A stretch of 64,000 bases of DNA. Source: Lusitaniella coriacea LEGE 07157. Its GTDB lineage: Bacteria > Cyanobacteriota > Cyanobacteriia > Cyanobacteriales > Spirulinaceae. Of this stretch, positions 8,516 through 17,375 are shown one piece after another. The stretch covers positions 119,535 through 183,534 of the forward strand of contig NZ_JADEWZ010000007.1 of NCBI RefSeq assembly GCF_015207425.1. Reading direction: 5' to 3'. The translations under genes were made by a program, and so were the position numbers. Every line of letters begins with the position of its first letter. Position 1 is the first letter of the stretch. Under the pieces are notes generated by a model, which saw only the letters and a program-made list of their open reading frames with translations, did no database searches and had not been told where the DNA came from.

Positions 8516-8906
8516 GCTATGATCGTTGCCGTAACTCACAGCAAGCTATCGTTATGGGTGAAGCAAAACGTCGCAAAGAGTCACTAGGCGATCGATACGG
8601 TAAAGAAGATAAAATTTTGCCCTGGGTTCCCATTACAAAGGCCCAAGGAGAGCAATTTGTCAAATGGACGACCAAGGGAGCCTGGATTGGAATTGGTCTG
8701 GTGGCGGCTTTCTGGGTTGTCGTTCGCATTATTGGTCCGGCATTTGGTTGGTGGACTGTAAGCTAGCCGTTGCGCTAGCCAACCAAGGTCTGCAAGTGCA
8801 AAGTTATGCTTTGTACTCGATTGGCTTGCCACCGATCTGAAATGAAAAGAAATAAGCTTTAAAACCTTTTATTTGCCTGTATTAGAGAAAGTCGCGCGAT
8901 CGCGAT
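8516..8906 (+). repeat. Direct repeat copy 1 (carries a DUF2839 gene)
   Basis: This segment contains the first DUF2839 gene with its upstream sequence (GATCGTTGCCGTAACTCACA) and a downstream block of about 70 bases (starting TGAAATGAAAAGAAATAAGC and ending GTCGCGCGATCGCGAT). All of these recur at 9899-10257. The two copies differ mainly in a short stretch just after the stop codon. They flank the sulfotransferase gene. Confidence 0.85.
8554..8766 (+). CDS. DUF2839 small membrane protein, copy 1
   Basis: A 70-residue protein of a family found in cyanobacteria and plastid-lineage genomes. A conserved basic N-terminus (MGEAKRRKESLGDRYGKED) precedes a single membrane segment (GAWIGIGLVAAFWVVVRIIG). 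The function is unknown. It is nearly identical to the gene at 9937: three residues differ (Ala for Thr, Ala for Val and the last residue). Both copies share the same upstream sequence, so both probably retain a promoter. Confidence 0.85.
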   Translation: MGEAKRRKESLGDRYGKEDKILPWVPITKAQGEQFVKWTTKGAWIGIGLVAAFWVVVRIIGPAFGWWTVS

Positions 8907-8965
8907 CGCCTTTTAATCCCCTTTCTTCTCTCCCCAAACTCAAACATCAATAGGATTTTTTTACT

Positions 8966-9823
8966 ATGCGAAGATCGCCAGACTTTATTATTATTGGAGC
9001 CGGCAAGTGCGGAACGACATCCCTCCACCGCTATATCAACGAGCATCCTGATATCTATCTTTGTCCTATTAAAGAAACGTACTTTTTTATCGAAGAGCCA
9101 ATAAGAAGAAAGCAAAAATCTTTTGGAGCGATTAGCGATCCAGAAGACTACTATGCTTTGTTTGAAAATGCTCCAGAAAAAAGCGTTATTGGAGAAATAT
9201 CAACGAATTACTATGCTTATCCCGCCTCTGCAAAAATCATTCATGAAGCTTTGCCCAATACTAAAATCATTGCCATTCTTAGAAATCCTGCGGATCGAGC
9301 GTTTTCTAGCTACCAAATGCGAGTTCGGGGCGGTCACGAAAAACGAGAGTTTGACAGCATTATTGCTGAAGATAATCGTCATGTCGTAAGAGGATTTTAT
9401 TATCGCCAACTTCTTCCTTATTTTGAGCTGTTCGATCGCGAACAAATTAAAATTTTGTTTTTTGAGGATCTGTGTCGAGATTCTGTGAGGTTCGTTCAGG
9501 ATTTGTTTGAATATTTAGGGGTTGATGCTAACTTCGTTCCGAATACAGAAGAAAGAAGGCGAGAAGGCGGATTACCCAAAAACAAGGTTTTGCACAAACT
9601 GTTGACCCAAAAAAATCCGATCAGAACGTCAGTTGCAACGATTCTAAAACCATTGATCCCATTAGATACTAGACGAGCGATGCGGCAAAAAATGGTCAAA
9701 GAAAATATATACAAAGCCAAATTATCCCCTGAGTCAAAGCAAAAGTTGATTGCTCTCTATCGCGACGATATTCTTAAGCTTCAAGATTTAATTCAGCGCG
9801 ATCTGTCTTCGTGGTTAAGGTAA
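8966..9823 (+). CDS. Sulfotransferase family protein (PAPS-dependent type)
   Basis: A 285-residue soluble sulfotransferase-like protein. The N-terminus has the 5'-phosphosulfate loop (IIGAGKCGTTSLHRYINEHP) and the 3'-phosphate binding motif follows at about residue 108 (ILRNPADRAFSSYQMRV). Such enzymes transfer sulfate from PAPS to carbohydrates, lipids or small molecules; the acceptor cannot be read from the sequence. Codon use is more A/T-rich than that of glgP next door, and the gene sits between two copies of a direct repeat, which suggests it arrived after or with the duplication. A second, clearly different sulfotransferase lies at 13189. Confidence 0.88.
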   Translation: MRRSPDFIIIGAGKCGTTSLHRYINEHPDIYLCPIKETYFFIEEPIRRKQKSFGAISDPEDYYALFENAPEKSVIGEISTNYYAYPASAKIIHEALPNTKIIAILRNPADRAFSSYQMRVRGGHEKREFDSIIAEDNRHVVRGFYYRQLLPYFELFDREQIKILFFEDLCRDSVRFVQDLFEYLGVDANFVPNTEERRREGGLPKNKVLHKLLTQKNPIRTSVATILKPLIPLDTRRAMRQKMVKENIYKAKLSPESKQKLIALYRDDILKLQDLIQRDLSSWLR

Positions 9824-9898
9824 AATCATGGGTATAGTCGAACCCACATCGATACTGTCAAGAATTTTGGCACATTTACTAAAACCTCTTCAATTCGC

Positions 9899-10257
9899 GC
9901 TACGATCGTTGCCGTAACTCACAGCAAGCTATCATTATGGGTGAAGCAAAACGTCGCAAAGAGTCACTAGGCGATCGATACGGTAAAGAAGATAAAATTT
10001 TGCCTTGGGTTCCCATTACAAAAACCCAAGGAGAGCAATTTGTGAAATGGACAACCAAAGGAGCCTGGATTGGAATCGGTCTGGTGGTTGCTTTCTGGGT
10101 TGTCGTTCGTATTATTGGTCCGGCATTTGGCTGGTGGACGGTGCAATAGCAGTTTTTGCATCCTCGAAACCCACGTTTGCCGCTCCTGCGAAATGAAAAG
10201 AAATAAGCTTTAAAACCTTTTATTTGCCTGTATTAGAGAAAGTCGCGCGATCGCGAT
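9899..10257 (+). repeat. Direct repeat copy 2 (carries a DUF2839 gene)
   Basis: The second copy of the segment at 8516-8906. It matches from GATCGTTGCCGTAACTCACA upstream of the gene to AGTCGCGCGATCGCGAT downstream, with a shorter and different stretch right after the stop codon (10150-10187). The copy spacing is about 1.38 kb. Confidence 0.85.
9937..10149 (+). CDS. DUF2839 small membrane protein, copy 2
   Basis: A 70-residue paralogue of the protein at 8554 with the same basic N-terminus and single membrane helix. It differs at three positions (ITKTQGEQ, GLVVAFW and a final Gln). The high identity at both protein and flanking DNA level indicates a recent duplication or gene conversion. Function unknown. 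Confidence 0.85.
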   Translation: MGEAKRRKESLGDRYGKEDKILPWVPITKTQGEQFVKWTTKGAWIGIGLVVAFWVVVRIIGPAFGWWTVQ

Positions 10258-10479
10258 ACGAGAAAATTCAGTTGCCGATTTTCAAGACAGGCTGTAGCTT
10301 GTAGTGGAAGCTCGATTAGGCGAATTCGGGGTGCAACTCGTCAATCCATGATTCAATTTTTATAAACTCAATTCTTTCACCCCGATCGCGCATCGCCAAA
10401 AAGAGTATTAAGAAGGACAGCGATTGAGTATAACGCAGTCCACAATAGAGGTCATATTTCAAGCAGGAGTTTCTTACCC
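10258..10479 (+). other. Gene-free stretch before glgP
   Basis: With the tail of the direct repeat (10150-10257) this makes about 330 bases without a gene. A purine-rich CAGGAG (about 10465-10470), 9 bases before the GTG at 10480, is a plausible ribosome-binding site for glgP. I see no hairpin terminator or recognisable riboswitch. Confidence 0.5.
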
Positions 10480-13017
10480 GTGCAGACCAATCTTCGCCCA
10501 ACAGACGCTGTGAAAATTCAAGTAGAGGACGATCGGACTGGCATGAGTGTTGAAACACTCAAACGAGCTTTTGCCGATAATCTCTTCTACACTCAAGGAA
10601 AAGATACATCTTGGGCCACGCGCCGAGACTACTACATGGCATTGGCTTACACGGTGCGAGATCGACTCTTTCATCGTTTTTTCAAAACCCGCAAGCGGTA
10701 CTTTGCGAAAGATGTGAAAGTCGTTTGCTACCTGTCGGCAGAATTTTTGATGGGTCGCCACCTGGGTAATAACCTGATCAATCTCGGAATTTACGATCGC
10801 GTAAACGAAGCCGTTCGAGAATCGGGATTAGACTTAGGCAAATTAATCGAACTCGAACACGATCCCGGTTTGGGAAATGGGGGTTTAGGACGACTTGCCG
10901 CCTGTTTCCTCGATTCCCTCGCCACCCTAGAAGTTCCAGCAATCGGTTACGGCATTCGCTACGAATTCGGCATTTTTCACCAAGCCATTAAAGATGGTTG
11001 GCAAGTCGAAGTTCCCGACAAATGGTTGCGTTTCGGCAATCCTTGGGAAATTTGCCGCCGAGAAGCCAGCGTTCAAGTGAAATTTGGCGGACACACCGAA
11101 ACCTACCACGATCAACAAGGCAACCCGCGCGTGACTTGGATTCACGATCGCACCGTCACCGCCATTCCCTACGACACCCCCGTTCCGGGCTATAACACGA
11201 ATACCGTCAATACCTTACGCCTGTGGCGCGCGCTAGCCGGCGATGATTTTGACTTCCAGGCATTTAACGCCGGAGACTACGACGGTGCAGTGGCATCTAA
11301 AATGAGTTCGGAAACCATTTCGAAAGTTCTCTATCCCAACGACAATACTCCCCAAGGACGACAACTGCGCCTCGAACAACAATTCTTCTTTGCCTCGGCT
11401 TCCCTGCAAGATATTATTCGCAATCACCTGCGCCTCCATAAAAACTTGGATGCACTCTACGAAGGCGTGGCAATTCAACTCAATGATACCCATCCCACCG
11501 TCGCGATCGCGGAATTGATGCGGTTACTCATCGACGAACATCAATACTATTGGGATAAAGCCTGGTACATCACCCAGAAAACCTTCGCTTACACCAACCA
11601 TACCCTGCTCCCCGAAGCCCTAGAGCGCTGGCCCGTCAGCCTCTTTGAAAGCCTACTCCCGCGTCACCTAGAAATCATCTACGAAATTAACCACCGCTTC
11701 CTTGAAGACATCAAAACCTGGTTCCCCGACGATGAAGACCGCCTAGGACGGATGTCGATCATCGAAGAATTTCCCGAAAAATCCATCCGCATGGCAAACC
11801 TCGCCTGTATCGGCAGTCATGCCATTAACGGCGTTGCCGCACTCCACACAGAACTCCTTCAAAAACACACCTTGAGGGATTTTGCCGAACTCTGGCCCGA
11901 AAAATTCTTCAATAAAACCAACGGAGTCACGCCACGTCGTTGGATACTGTTGAGCAACCCCAAACTTTCCGAATTAATTACCGAAAAAATTGGGGATGGT
12001 TGGTTGAGCAATCTCGACCAACTCAAACAGTTAGAACCCTTTGTTGAAGATGCAGATTTCCGTCGGCGCTGGCGCGAAGTCAAGCATGAAAACAAACTGC
12101 AATTGACCCAATATATCTGGAAGCATAACAGCCTAGAAGTCGATCCCCACTCTATATTCGACGTTCAGGTCAAGCGCCTTCACGAGTACAAACGCCAGCT
12201 ATTATCGGCACTCAACATCATCACCCTTTACAATCGCATCAAGGAAAATCCCAACGCCGACGTTTTTCCTCGTACCTTTATCTTTGGCGGTAAAGCAGCA
12301 CCGGGATACTACATGGCAAAGTTGATTATTAAATTGATCAATGCAGTCGCTGAAGTGGTGAATAAAGATCCAGAAGTCCACGGACGTTTGAAAGTCGCAT
12401 TTTTAGCCAACTTTAATGTTTCTCTGGGACAGAAAATTTACCCCGCCGCCGATTTATCCGAGCAAATTTCCACAGCAGGGAAAGAAGCCTCTGGAACCGG
12501 AAATATGAAATTTGCAATGAATGGCGCGCTCACTATTGGAACCCTCGATGGTGCAAATATCGAAATCCGCGAAGAAGTCGGCGCAGAAAATTTCTTTCTC
12601 TTTGGGTTAACCGCAGAAGAAGTTCAAAGCACGAAAGTGCAAGGGTACAACCCAATGGACTACTACCACGGGAACGCCGAACTCAAAGCAGTAATCGATC
12701 GTATCGATTCGGGCTATTTCTCCCACGGTAACCAAGAGCTATTTAAGCCCATTGTAGATTCGCTCCTGCACCACGATCAATATATGTTGTTGGCTGACTA
12801 TCAAGCCTATATTGATTGCCAGGAGAAGGTGGTTGAGGCTTATAAAGACCAAGAACGTTGGACGAAAATGTCGATTCTCAATGCAGCTCGTATGGGCAAA
12901 TTTTCCAGCGACCGCACGATTAATGAATACGTTAATGAAATCTGGAAAGCTAAACCGGTTAAGGTTGAATCGGAAGAGTACGATTCAAATAACGCAGGGT
13001 TAAACGTACAGCCGTAA
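10480..13017 (+). CDS. glgP: Glycogen phosphorylase
   Basis: An 845-residue glycogen/starch phosphorylase that releases glucose-1-phosphate from alpha-1,4-glucan ends in the cytosol, using pyridoxal phosphate. Visible signatures are EHDPGLGNGGLGRLAACFLD near residue 130, NDTHPTVAIAELMR near 345, the PLP-lysine motif EASGTGNMKFAMNGALTIG near residue 670, and DVQVKRLHEYKRQ. Length is normal. I keep the GTG start because the residues before the first ATG (IQVEDDRTG) match family N-termini I recall. It stands alone between two sulfotransferase genes and ends in a good terminator. Together with sucrose synthase at the window edge it points to active glycogen-sucrose carbon storage. Confidence 0.97.
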   Translation: MQTNLRPTDAVKIQVEDDRTGMSVETLKRAFADNLFYTQGKDTSWATRRDYYMALAYTVRDRLFHRFFKTRKRYFAKDVKVVCYLSAEFLMGRHLGNNLINLGIYDRVNEAVRESGLDLGKLIELEHDPGLGNGGLGRLAACFLDSLATLEVPAIGYGIRYEFGIFHQAIKDGWQVEVPDKWLRFGNPWEICRREASVQVKFGGHTETYHDQQGNPRVTWIHDRTVTAIPYDTPVPGYNTNTVNTLRLWRALAGDDFDFQAFNAGDYDGAVASKMSSETISKVLYPNDNTPQGRQLRLEQQFFFASASLQDIIRNHLRLHKNLDALYEGVAIQLNDTHPTVAIAELMRLLIDEHQYYWDKAWYITQKTFAYTNHTLLPEALERWPVSLFESLLPRHLEIIYEINHRFLEDIKTWFPDDEDRLGRMSIIEEFPEKSIRMANLACIGSHAINGVAALHTELLQKHTLRDFAELWPEKFFNKTNGVTPRRWILLSNPKLSELITEKIGDGWLSNLDQLKQLEPFVEDADFRRRWREVKHENKLQLTQYIWKHNSLEVDPHSIFDVQVKRLHEYKRQLLSALNIITLYNRIKENPNADVFPRTFIFGGKAAPGYYMAKLIIKLINAVAEVVNKDPEVHGRLKVAFLANFNVSLGQKIYPAADLSEQISTAGKEASGTGNMKFAMNGALTIGTLDGANIEIREEVGAENFFLFGLTAEEVQSTKVQGYNPMDYYHGNAELKAVIDRIDSGYFSHGNQELFKPIVDSLLHHDQYMLLADYQAYIDCQEKVVEAYKDQERWTKMSILNAARMGKFSSDRTINEYVNEIWKAKPVKVESEEYDSNNAGLNVQP

Positions 13018-13052
13018 CCCCATTTGCTCGAATCCAAAATAGCATTTTCAAG

Positions 13053-13090
13053 ATCCCCAGATTCGAGAATAATCTGGGGATTTATCTTTA
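13053..13090 (+). terminator. Intrinsic terminator of glgP
   Basis: A perfect 11-bp inverted repeat (ATCCCCAGATT at 13053-13063 and AATCTGGGGAT at 13071-13081) with a 7-base loop is followed by a T-rich run. Confidence 0.85.
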
Positions 13091-13188
13091 ATCTGTTTTG
13101 ATACTCGTTCTATCCAGCTTGAAATTCCGTATCTTACCAAACTGAGAAGCGCTATATCTTAACATTTCTGACTCCAGAAGAAAGTAAA

Positions 13189-14052
13189 ATGAAAATTAAT
13201 GATTTCACACTGATTGTTGGTGCGGCAAAATGCGGAACAACTAGCCTATTTTTCTATTTGTCGCAACATCCTCAAATTTGCCCCTGCAAAATAAAAGAAC
13301 CAAAGTTTTTTTCGAGAGACGAACGGTGGAAGAAGGGTTTCCAGTGGTATCAAGGGTTGTGGAATTGGGACGAGCAAGTCCATAAGACGGCACTAGAAGC
13401 GACACCGGGCTATACAGATCATTTTCCGATAACGATCGAGGTTGTCCAAAGAATCGCAAGTATTGATGCTAATTTTAAATTTATTTATATTATGAGAAAT
13501 CCTTTGGAACGGATAGAATCGGCACTCCAACATGGATATTATCAAGCTAGGGTAGGAAAAAGTGGGAATGGGGAAGATGCTTTTGAGCATTTTCTAAAGA
13601 GCGCAATTGATAAGTCTAAATATGCACAAAAAATTAGCGAGTATTATCGACAGTTTCCGAAAGAGGATATTCTTCTATTACAGTTAGATGATTTGAAGGA
13701 GACACCGAGTGCGGTAATGCAGCAAGTATGTGTTTTTTTGGGAATTGATGATTCTTTTGAATTTACAAACTTAGAAAAGGCTCACAACAAAAAAAATAGT
13801 TACCGAACGGATACGCTGTGGCGCAAACTAACTCGGATGAAAAGACTGCAACCAATGGCAAATCTTATTCCGGAACAATATAAAAAACAGCTTCGCACGT
13901 ATTTAAGTCGTCCTCCAAGAAAGGCGAAAGATATACCGCCAACGTTGACTCAAAAACAAAAAAAAGAAATCCTGCGCGATTTACGGGAAGATTTACATCA
14001 GCTTCATTGGGAGTATGGTGTTGATGTGACGCGATGGGGATTTGAGGTGTAG
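13189..14052 (+). CDS. Sulfotransferase family protein, second type
   Basis: A 287-residue sulfotransferase. The PAPS 5'-phosphosulfate loop is VGAAKCGTTSLFFYLSQHP at residues 11-29, and the 3'-phosphate motif is IMRNPLERIESALQHG near residue 100. The C-terminal half has the usual aromatic-rich region (NKKNSYRTDTLWRKLTR) and ends with a basic helix. It shares the fold but little detailed sequence with the protein at 8966, so the two are not recent duplicates. It converges on the GH3-family gene with only 16 bases between. The acceptor is unknown; sulfation of an extracellular polysaccharide is a reasonable inference. Confidence 0.88.
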   Translation: MKINDFTLIVGAAKCGTTSLFFYLSQHPQICPCKIKEPKFFSRDERWKKGFQWYQGLWNWDEQVHKTALEATPGYTDHFPITIEVVQRIASIDANFKFIYIMRNPLERIESALQHGYYQARVGKSGNGEDAFEHFLKSAIDKSKYAQKISEYYRQFPKEDILLLQLDDLKETPSAVMQQVCVFLGIDDSFEFTNLEKAHNKKNSYRTDTLWRKLTRMKRLQPMANLIPEQYKKQLRTYLSRPPRKAKDIPPTLTQKQKKEILRDLREDLHQLHWEYGVDVTRWGFEV

Positions 14053-14068
14053 GCGGTATTGCGATACT

Positions 14069-15562
14069 TTACGCGATCGCGTCCAGGAAGAGCGGTAATT
14101 GTAGGGGAATATTCCAAAGTAGCGGGTGCTTGATATCCCCCCATGTTTTCCCCAGTTGGGTTTGATAGCGCACGATCGCGTCGGGAATGCTTTCGGAGAC
14201 TAAAACCTCTGCGGGAGAGAGTTGTCCTAATCGTCTGGCATGACGGTAGTGGTATGCTTCCATGAGCTGTTGTTCGAGGCGTTGCGCGATCGCGTGAGGG
14301 GTTCGATCGGCGCGATCGAGTAACAGGAGGTAGTGGGGTTGGGGTTGGGAGATGGGGACAAGGGTTTTGAAGAAGGTGTCGTGCAGTTCCAATCGCGCGA
14401 TCGCGTCTCGAACAAAGTCTTCTCTCAGTTTTTCTCCAACAAGATCGCTAGTTGTTTCGGTACGTCCGAGAAATTCTAAACAGGGGGTGTTGTAATAATA
14501 ATGGGAAATTCGCACGCGATCGCCCATGCGATACCGATACAGTCCTCCAGTTTGGGAAATAATAAGTTGATAGATTTTTTCCGGTTGAATTTGATGTAAT
14601 TGGAAGATATTTTGTTGTTCGTCTTCAAATTCAAAAAAGACGCAATTGATGAGGGGAACGCAACCTTTTGCAGCAATTAAGGGAACGGTGATGGGTGCTT
14701 CGGTTGCAAGTAATCCTTTTCCTTGAACGAGGACGTTGGGAAAGAGGGAACGTAAGTAGTCGGCTTGTTCTTTTGCTTGCGCGCTATCCCAACAAGAAAT
14801 GAGTTTGAGATGCGACCAAATTTTTGTCCAGGATATTTCGGTTTCGAGGAGAAGTTGGCGACGCTTGGGGGAGACGCGATCGCCTAATTTCATTAAGAGT
14901 TTATCTCTATTTTTGGCAATATAGTCGAGGTGAACTTTAAGAAAGGTGGGACTCCAGATGGAAATAATTTCTAACTTCTCTTCTTGCAATAATTTCAAGC
15001 AAAGTTTTTCTTTAAATTCTTCTGGATTTTTGATTTTTCGGAGATTGGGAACCAAAACAAGAAAAGGACTCAATACGAATCGCAACCAACCTTCCAAGTA
15101 CTCCGAGTCGTCTGCAATTTCATCGCTCTCTTCAAATTTAGGCGAAATACAAAAATAGGTTTTTCCTGTTACAAACGAGCAGTTTTGGATTAGATCGTAT
15201 GCCCAAATATAAAACATTTGATTGAAAGCGCGGCGCAAAGAACGAGTATAGGGGATTTTTTTTGTAGCACTACGACTTCCAGATGTCTTTTCGTAAAACA
15301 AAATGGGTTCTGATAATAAGCAATTTTTATTGCTCTCGTTTTCAATCCAGAGTTTAATATCTTCATACTCCACAATAGGAATGCAATTCCAATCTTGAAT
15401 TGTTTGGATGTCTAAAAAATTCCCATATTCGCTATTGACTAAGCGATTGCAAATTTCCTTTTGTACTGCTTTTTGCGCGGTCTTTGGATTTTTTAGTGCT
15501 ATCTGAAATTGATGCGTTGCAGGAGCAAACAATTGACTTAATAGTTGAATGATAAAACGCAA
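14069..15562 (-). CDS. GH3-family acyl-adenylate / amide synthetase
   Basis: A 497-residue member of the GH3 family (ANL-related acyl-adenylating enzymes). Plant GH3 proteins adenylate a carboxylate and join it to an amino acid. The signature nucleotide-binding loop FYEKTSGSRSATKKIPYT is at about residue 88. GLYRYRMGDRVRI and LEFLGRTETTSDLVGEKLRED in the C-terminal half match the hinge and lid regions, so the active site looks complete. The substrate of bacterial GH3 proteins is mostly unknown. The gene stands alone, convergent with a sulfotransferase, and its A/T-rich N-terminal half contains few HIP1 sites compared with the 3' half. Confidence 0.85.
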   Translation of the reverse strand: MRFIIQLLSQLFAPATHQFQIALKNPKTAQKAVQKEICNRLVNSEYGNFLDIQTIQDWNCIPIVEYEDIKLWIENESNKNCLLSEPILFYEKTSGSRSATKKIPYTRSLRRAFNQMFYIWAYDLIQNCSFVTGKTYFCISPKFEESDEIADDSEYLEGWLRFVLSPFLVLVPNLRKIKNPEEFKEKLCLKLLQEEKLEIISIWSPTFLKVHLDYIAKNRDKLLMKLGDRVSPKRRQLLLETEISWTKIWSHLKLISCWDSAQAKEQADYLRSLFPNVLVQGKGLLATEAPITVPLIAAKGCVPLINCVFFEFEDEQQNIFQLHQIQPEKIYQLIISQTGGLYRYRMGDRVRISHYYYNTPCLEFLGRTETTSDLVGEKLREDFVRDAIARLELHDTFFKTLVPISQPQPHYLLLLDRADRTPHAIAQRLEQQLMEAYHYRHARRLGQLSPAEVLVSESIPDAIVRYQTQLGKTWGDIKHPLLWNIPLQLPLFLDAIA

Positions 15563-15732
15563 TTAAAAACCTCCATTACGAGATTAAGCTTTTTCCGAGT
15601 ATTAGAAAGTTAAAAGTAGTTAATTTTTTCATGGAAATCAAAAACTTCTGGCATGACAGGCGGTACGATTCTTAAGTTTTGTAATTACCCTGTTATTTTC
15701 TTGGGAAAACAAAGTTATCATAAGATTAACGG

Positions 15733-16533
15733 ATGTTTAAGGTGTATTCTCCTACGATCGCAAAAATGAAAGGTTTAAAAAAGTTTTATTTTATTGCAAT
15801 AGTTTTCAGCTTTCTCTTCTTTTCCTTATTATATATTTTCTTTCCTGATTTAAGATTGAGTTTGTCTCAAGAAGATCGATTCATAGAAAACTCAACGGCA
15901 ATATTTTACTTTATTAGCTTTTTTTGTGGAATATTCTTTATTTTAACGATAAAAAGTTCAAGTCGATGGTATCAGATTCTTCCGTGGGTCAGTTTGATTT
16001 GCTTTTTAGACGAAGTTGGTTTTGGCGAGCGAATGTTTGGTTTTTCCACCTATATTATGGGCTACCATACGGATGGCTTACATGATATTTTTGGCTTCGC
16101 GAGAAATCTTGTTAAGCAATTTTTGATTTTTCAAAAAGAGCAGCTTGCAAAGAACCATTATAATTTGCTTGTTGGCTTCTTGAGTATTTTGTTTTTTGGT
16201 TTAATTGGTTATATTGGGTTATTTATTTTCAAAAATCGTCGCAAATATATTCAAGGCACTCAAAACTTCATTAAAACTCATCCTCCTTATTTCTTCGTTT
16301 TATGGGGTTTAGGTCTTGGCATAGTTTCAATTTTCTTTGATGAGCTATTATTAAAGCTATTGGATACGTGGGAGTTTGGTTCTTTCCTAGAAGAATTAAT
16401 TGAAATGAATGCTGCTTTGAGTTTTATGTTTGCAGTTTTTGCGATTAAGTCGCACATGAAAAACAAAGTAAATTCAGCAAAGCACAAGAGTAAGATCGAA
16501 CCCATTAGTGTTAGTTCGAGTTCGTCTAATTAG
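15733..16533 (+). CDS. Multi-pass membrane protein of unknown function with conserved acidic motifs
   Basis: A 266-residue integral membrane protein with about six hydrophobic segments. Charged residues within or next to the helices stand out: SQEDRFIENSTAIFYF (about residues 50-65), FLDEVGFGERMFGF (about 96-109), HTDGLHDIFG and EELIEMNAALSFMFAV near the end. I recall similar spacing (an E-rich start, a GEE..xGxR motif, an LHN or LHD motif) in uncharacterised bacterial membrane proteins, which suggests a membrane-embedded catalytic or metal site, but I cannot name a family with confidence. The gene is strongly A/T-rich and almost free of HIP1 sites, unlike its neighbours, a possible sign of transfer. 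Confidence 0.7.
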   Translation: MFKVYSPTIAKMKGLKKFYFIAIVFSFLFFSLLYIFFPDLRLSLSQEDRFIENSTAIFYFISFFCGIFFILTIKSSSRWYQILPWVSLICFLDEVGFGERMFGFSTYIMGYHTDGLHDIFGFARNLVKQFLIFQKEQLAKNHYNLLVGFLSILFFGLIGYIGLFIFKNRRKYIQGTQNFIKTHPPYFFVLWGLGLGIVSIFFDELLLKLLDTWEFGSFLEELIEMNAALSFMFAVFAIKSHMKNKVNSAKHKSKIEPISVSSSSSN

Positions 16534-17039
16534 AGGTAAGTACTCAGCCTCCCACTTCTTAGAAAAAAAAGAAGTCAGTAATTCGTTCAATCCCTGTTAA
16601 GCTGTTTGACATTTAAACTGCGATATCCCAATCTTTGTCAAGAATGTGAGGCGTAGAAAAACAAATTTAAATGCACTTTAGCTTAATTTTGCTTCGAGGG
16701 ATGAATCATTTTTATCTTCAATTTCAATTTTTACGTGCTACCAAAGACAAATTGCGATCGCGCGTTCTAATTTTAACCCTACTGGAAACAGCCAGTCGCA
16801 TCAAGGGGAAGATTGTCAGCACTGTGATAAGTCCTTCTGGAACTTTAGCTATTCATCAAAAACGTTGCTAACACTAGCCTAACAAAACTCCTAATACTGA
16901 TTAGGTGATGAGTGATGGGTGAAATGGTTAGTTTAGTGTTGGGTCTAACGCGAAATTGAATCTACTGCATAACTCCCTACCTCTCAGACGTATAGAGTAT
17001 TTGACGGGTTATTTCCCGCAGATGAGTTCCAGGGTTAGT
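16534..17039 (+). other. Intergenic region with a possible terminator hairpin
   Basis: About 500 bases without a convincing gene. A short A/T hairpin (ACTTCTT at 16554-16560, AAGAAGT at 16569-16575) just after the membrane protein could act as a terminator, but it lacks a following T-run on the plus strand. A 66-codon ORF at 16671 has no family features and I do not accept it. The rest shows nothing I recognise. Confidence 0.35.
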
Positions 17040-17249
17040 ATGGCGAGGATTCAAGAAATTTTAAAACAGGCTCTTGCAACAGGTTATCTAACTATTGCAG
17101 CAGAAAACCAATTGAGATCGCTTTTAAGAAGTCAGTACGATAAGGAAGATTTAAGTGCGTTCTGGAAACTACAAGAAGCAGTTCGGAAAGGTTACGTACA
17201 GCAGGAGTCAAGGGGATCGATATTCTCAAACTTGGAGGTGAGTTCATGA
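17040..17249 (+). CDS. Small conserved cyanobacterial protein
   Basis: A 69-residue protein from the ATG at 17040 (an in-frame ATG at 17022 is an alternative). The core (IQEILKQALATGYLTIAAEN, then QLRSLLRSQYDKEDLSAFWK, then LQEAVRKGYVQQESR) matches a short protein repeated in many cyanobacterial genomes, usually unannotated. It is predicted all-helical and soluble. The longer reading from 16956 adds 22-28 residues that do not look conserved. Its stop overlaps the start of the next small ORF by four bases (ATGA), so translation is probably coupled. Function unknown. Confidence 0.7.
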   Translation: MARIQEILKQALATGYLTIAAENQLRSLLRSQYDKEDLSAFWKLQEAVRKGYVQQESRGSIFSNLEVSS

Positions 17250-17371
17250 CCAAATTTTTGAGAAGAATGAGACGACGGATAGCAGAAATTTCAGTTAGCC
17301 CAAATCCAAGGTCTATTATACGCAAATGCGAGATCGCGCCTCTATTCATTTTTAATAAGGAGAGAAAATAA
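17246..17371 (+). CDS. Very small basic protein, translationally coupled
   Basis: A 41-codon ORF beginning MTKFLRRMRRRIAEISVSPN and ending FNKERK. It starts in a four-base overlap with the previous stop and has a strong Shine-Dalgarno (GGAGG at 17234-17238, seven bases before the ATG). It ends five bases before the VIT/vWA gene, whose own Shine-Dalgarno (AAGGAG, 17357-17362) lies inside this ORF. It is rich in Arg/Lys and has no membrane segment. No function is known to me. The spacing argues that the three ORFs form one operon. Confidence 0.55.
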   Translation: MTKFLRRMRRRIAEISVSPNPRSIIRKCEIAPLFIFNKERK

Positions 17372-17375
17372 AATC

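Noticed and set aside
16671..16871. 66-codon plus-strand ORF in the gap after the unknown membrane protein
   Set aside because: It has no ribosome-binding site, no family features and an ordinary composition for non-coding DNA; it is likely a chance ORF.
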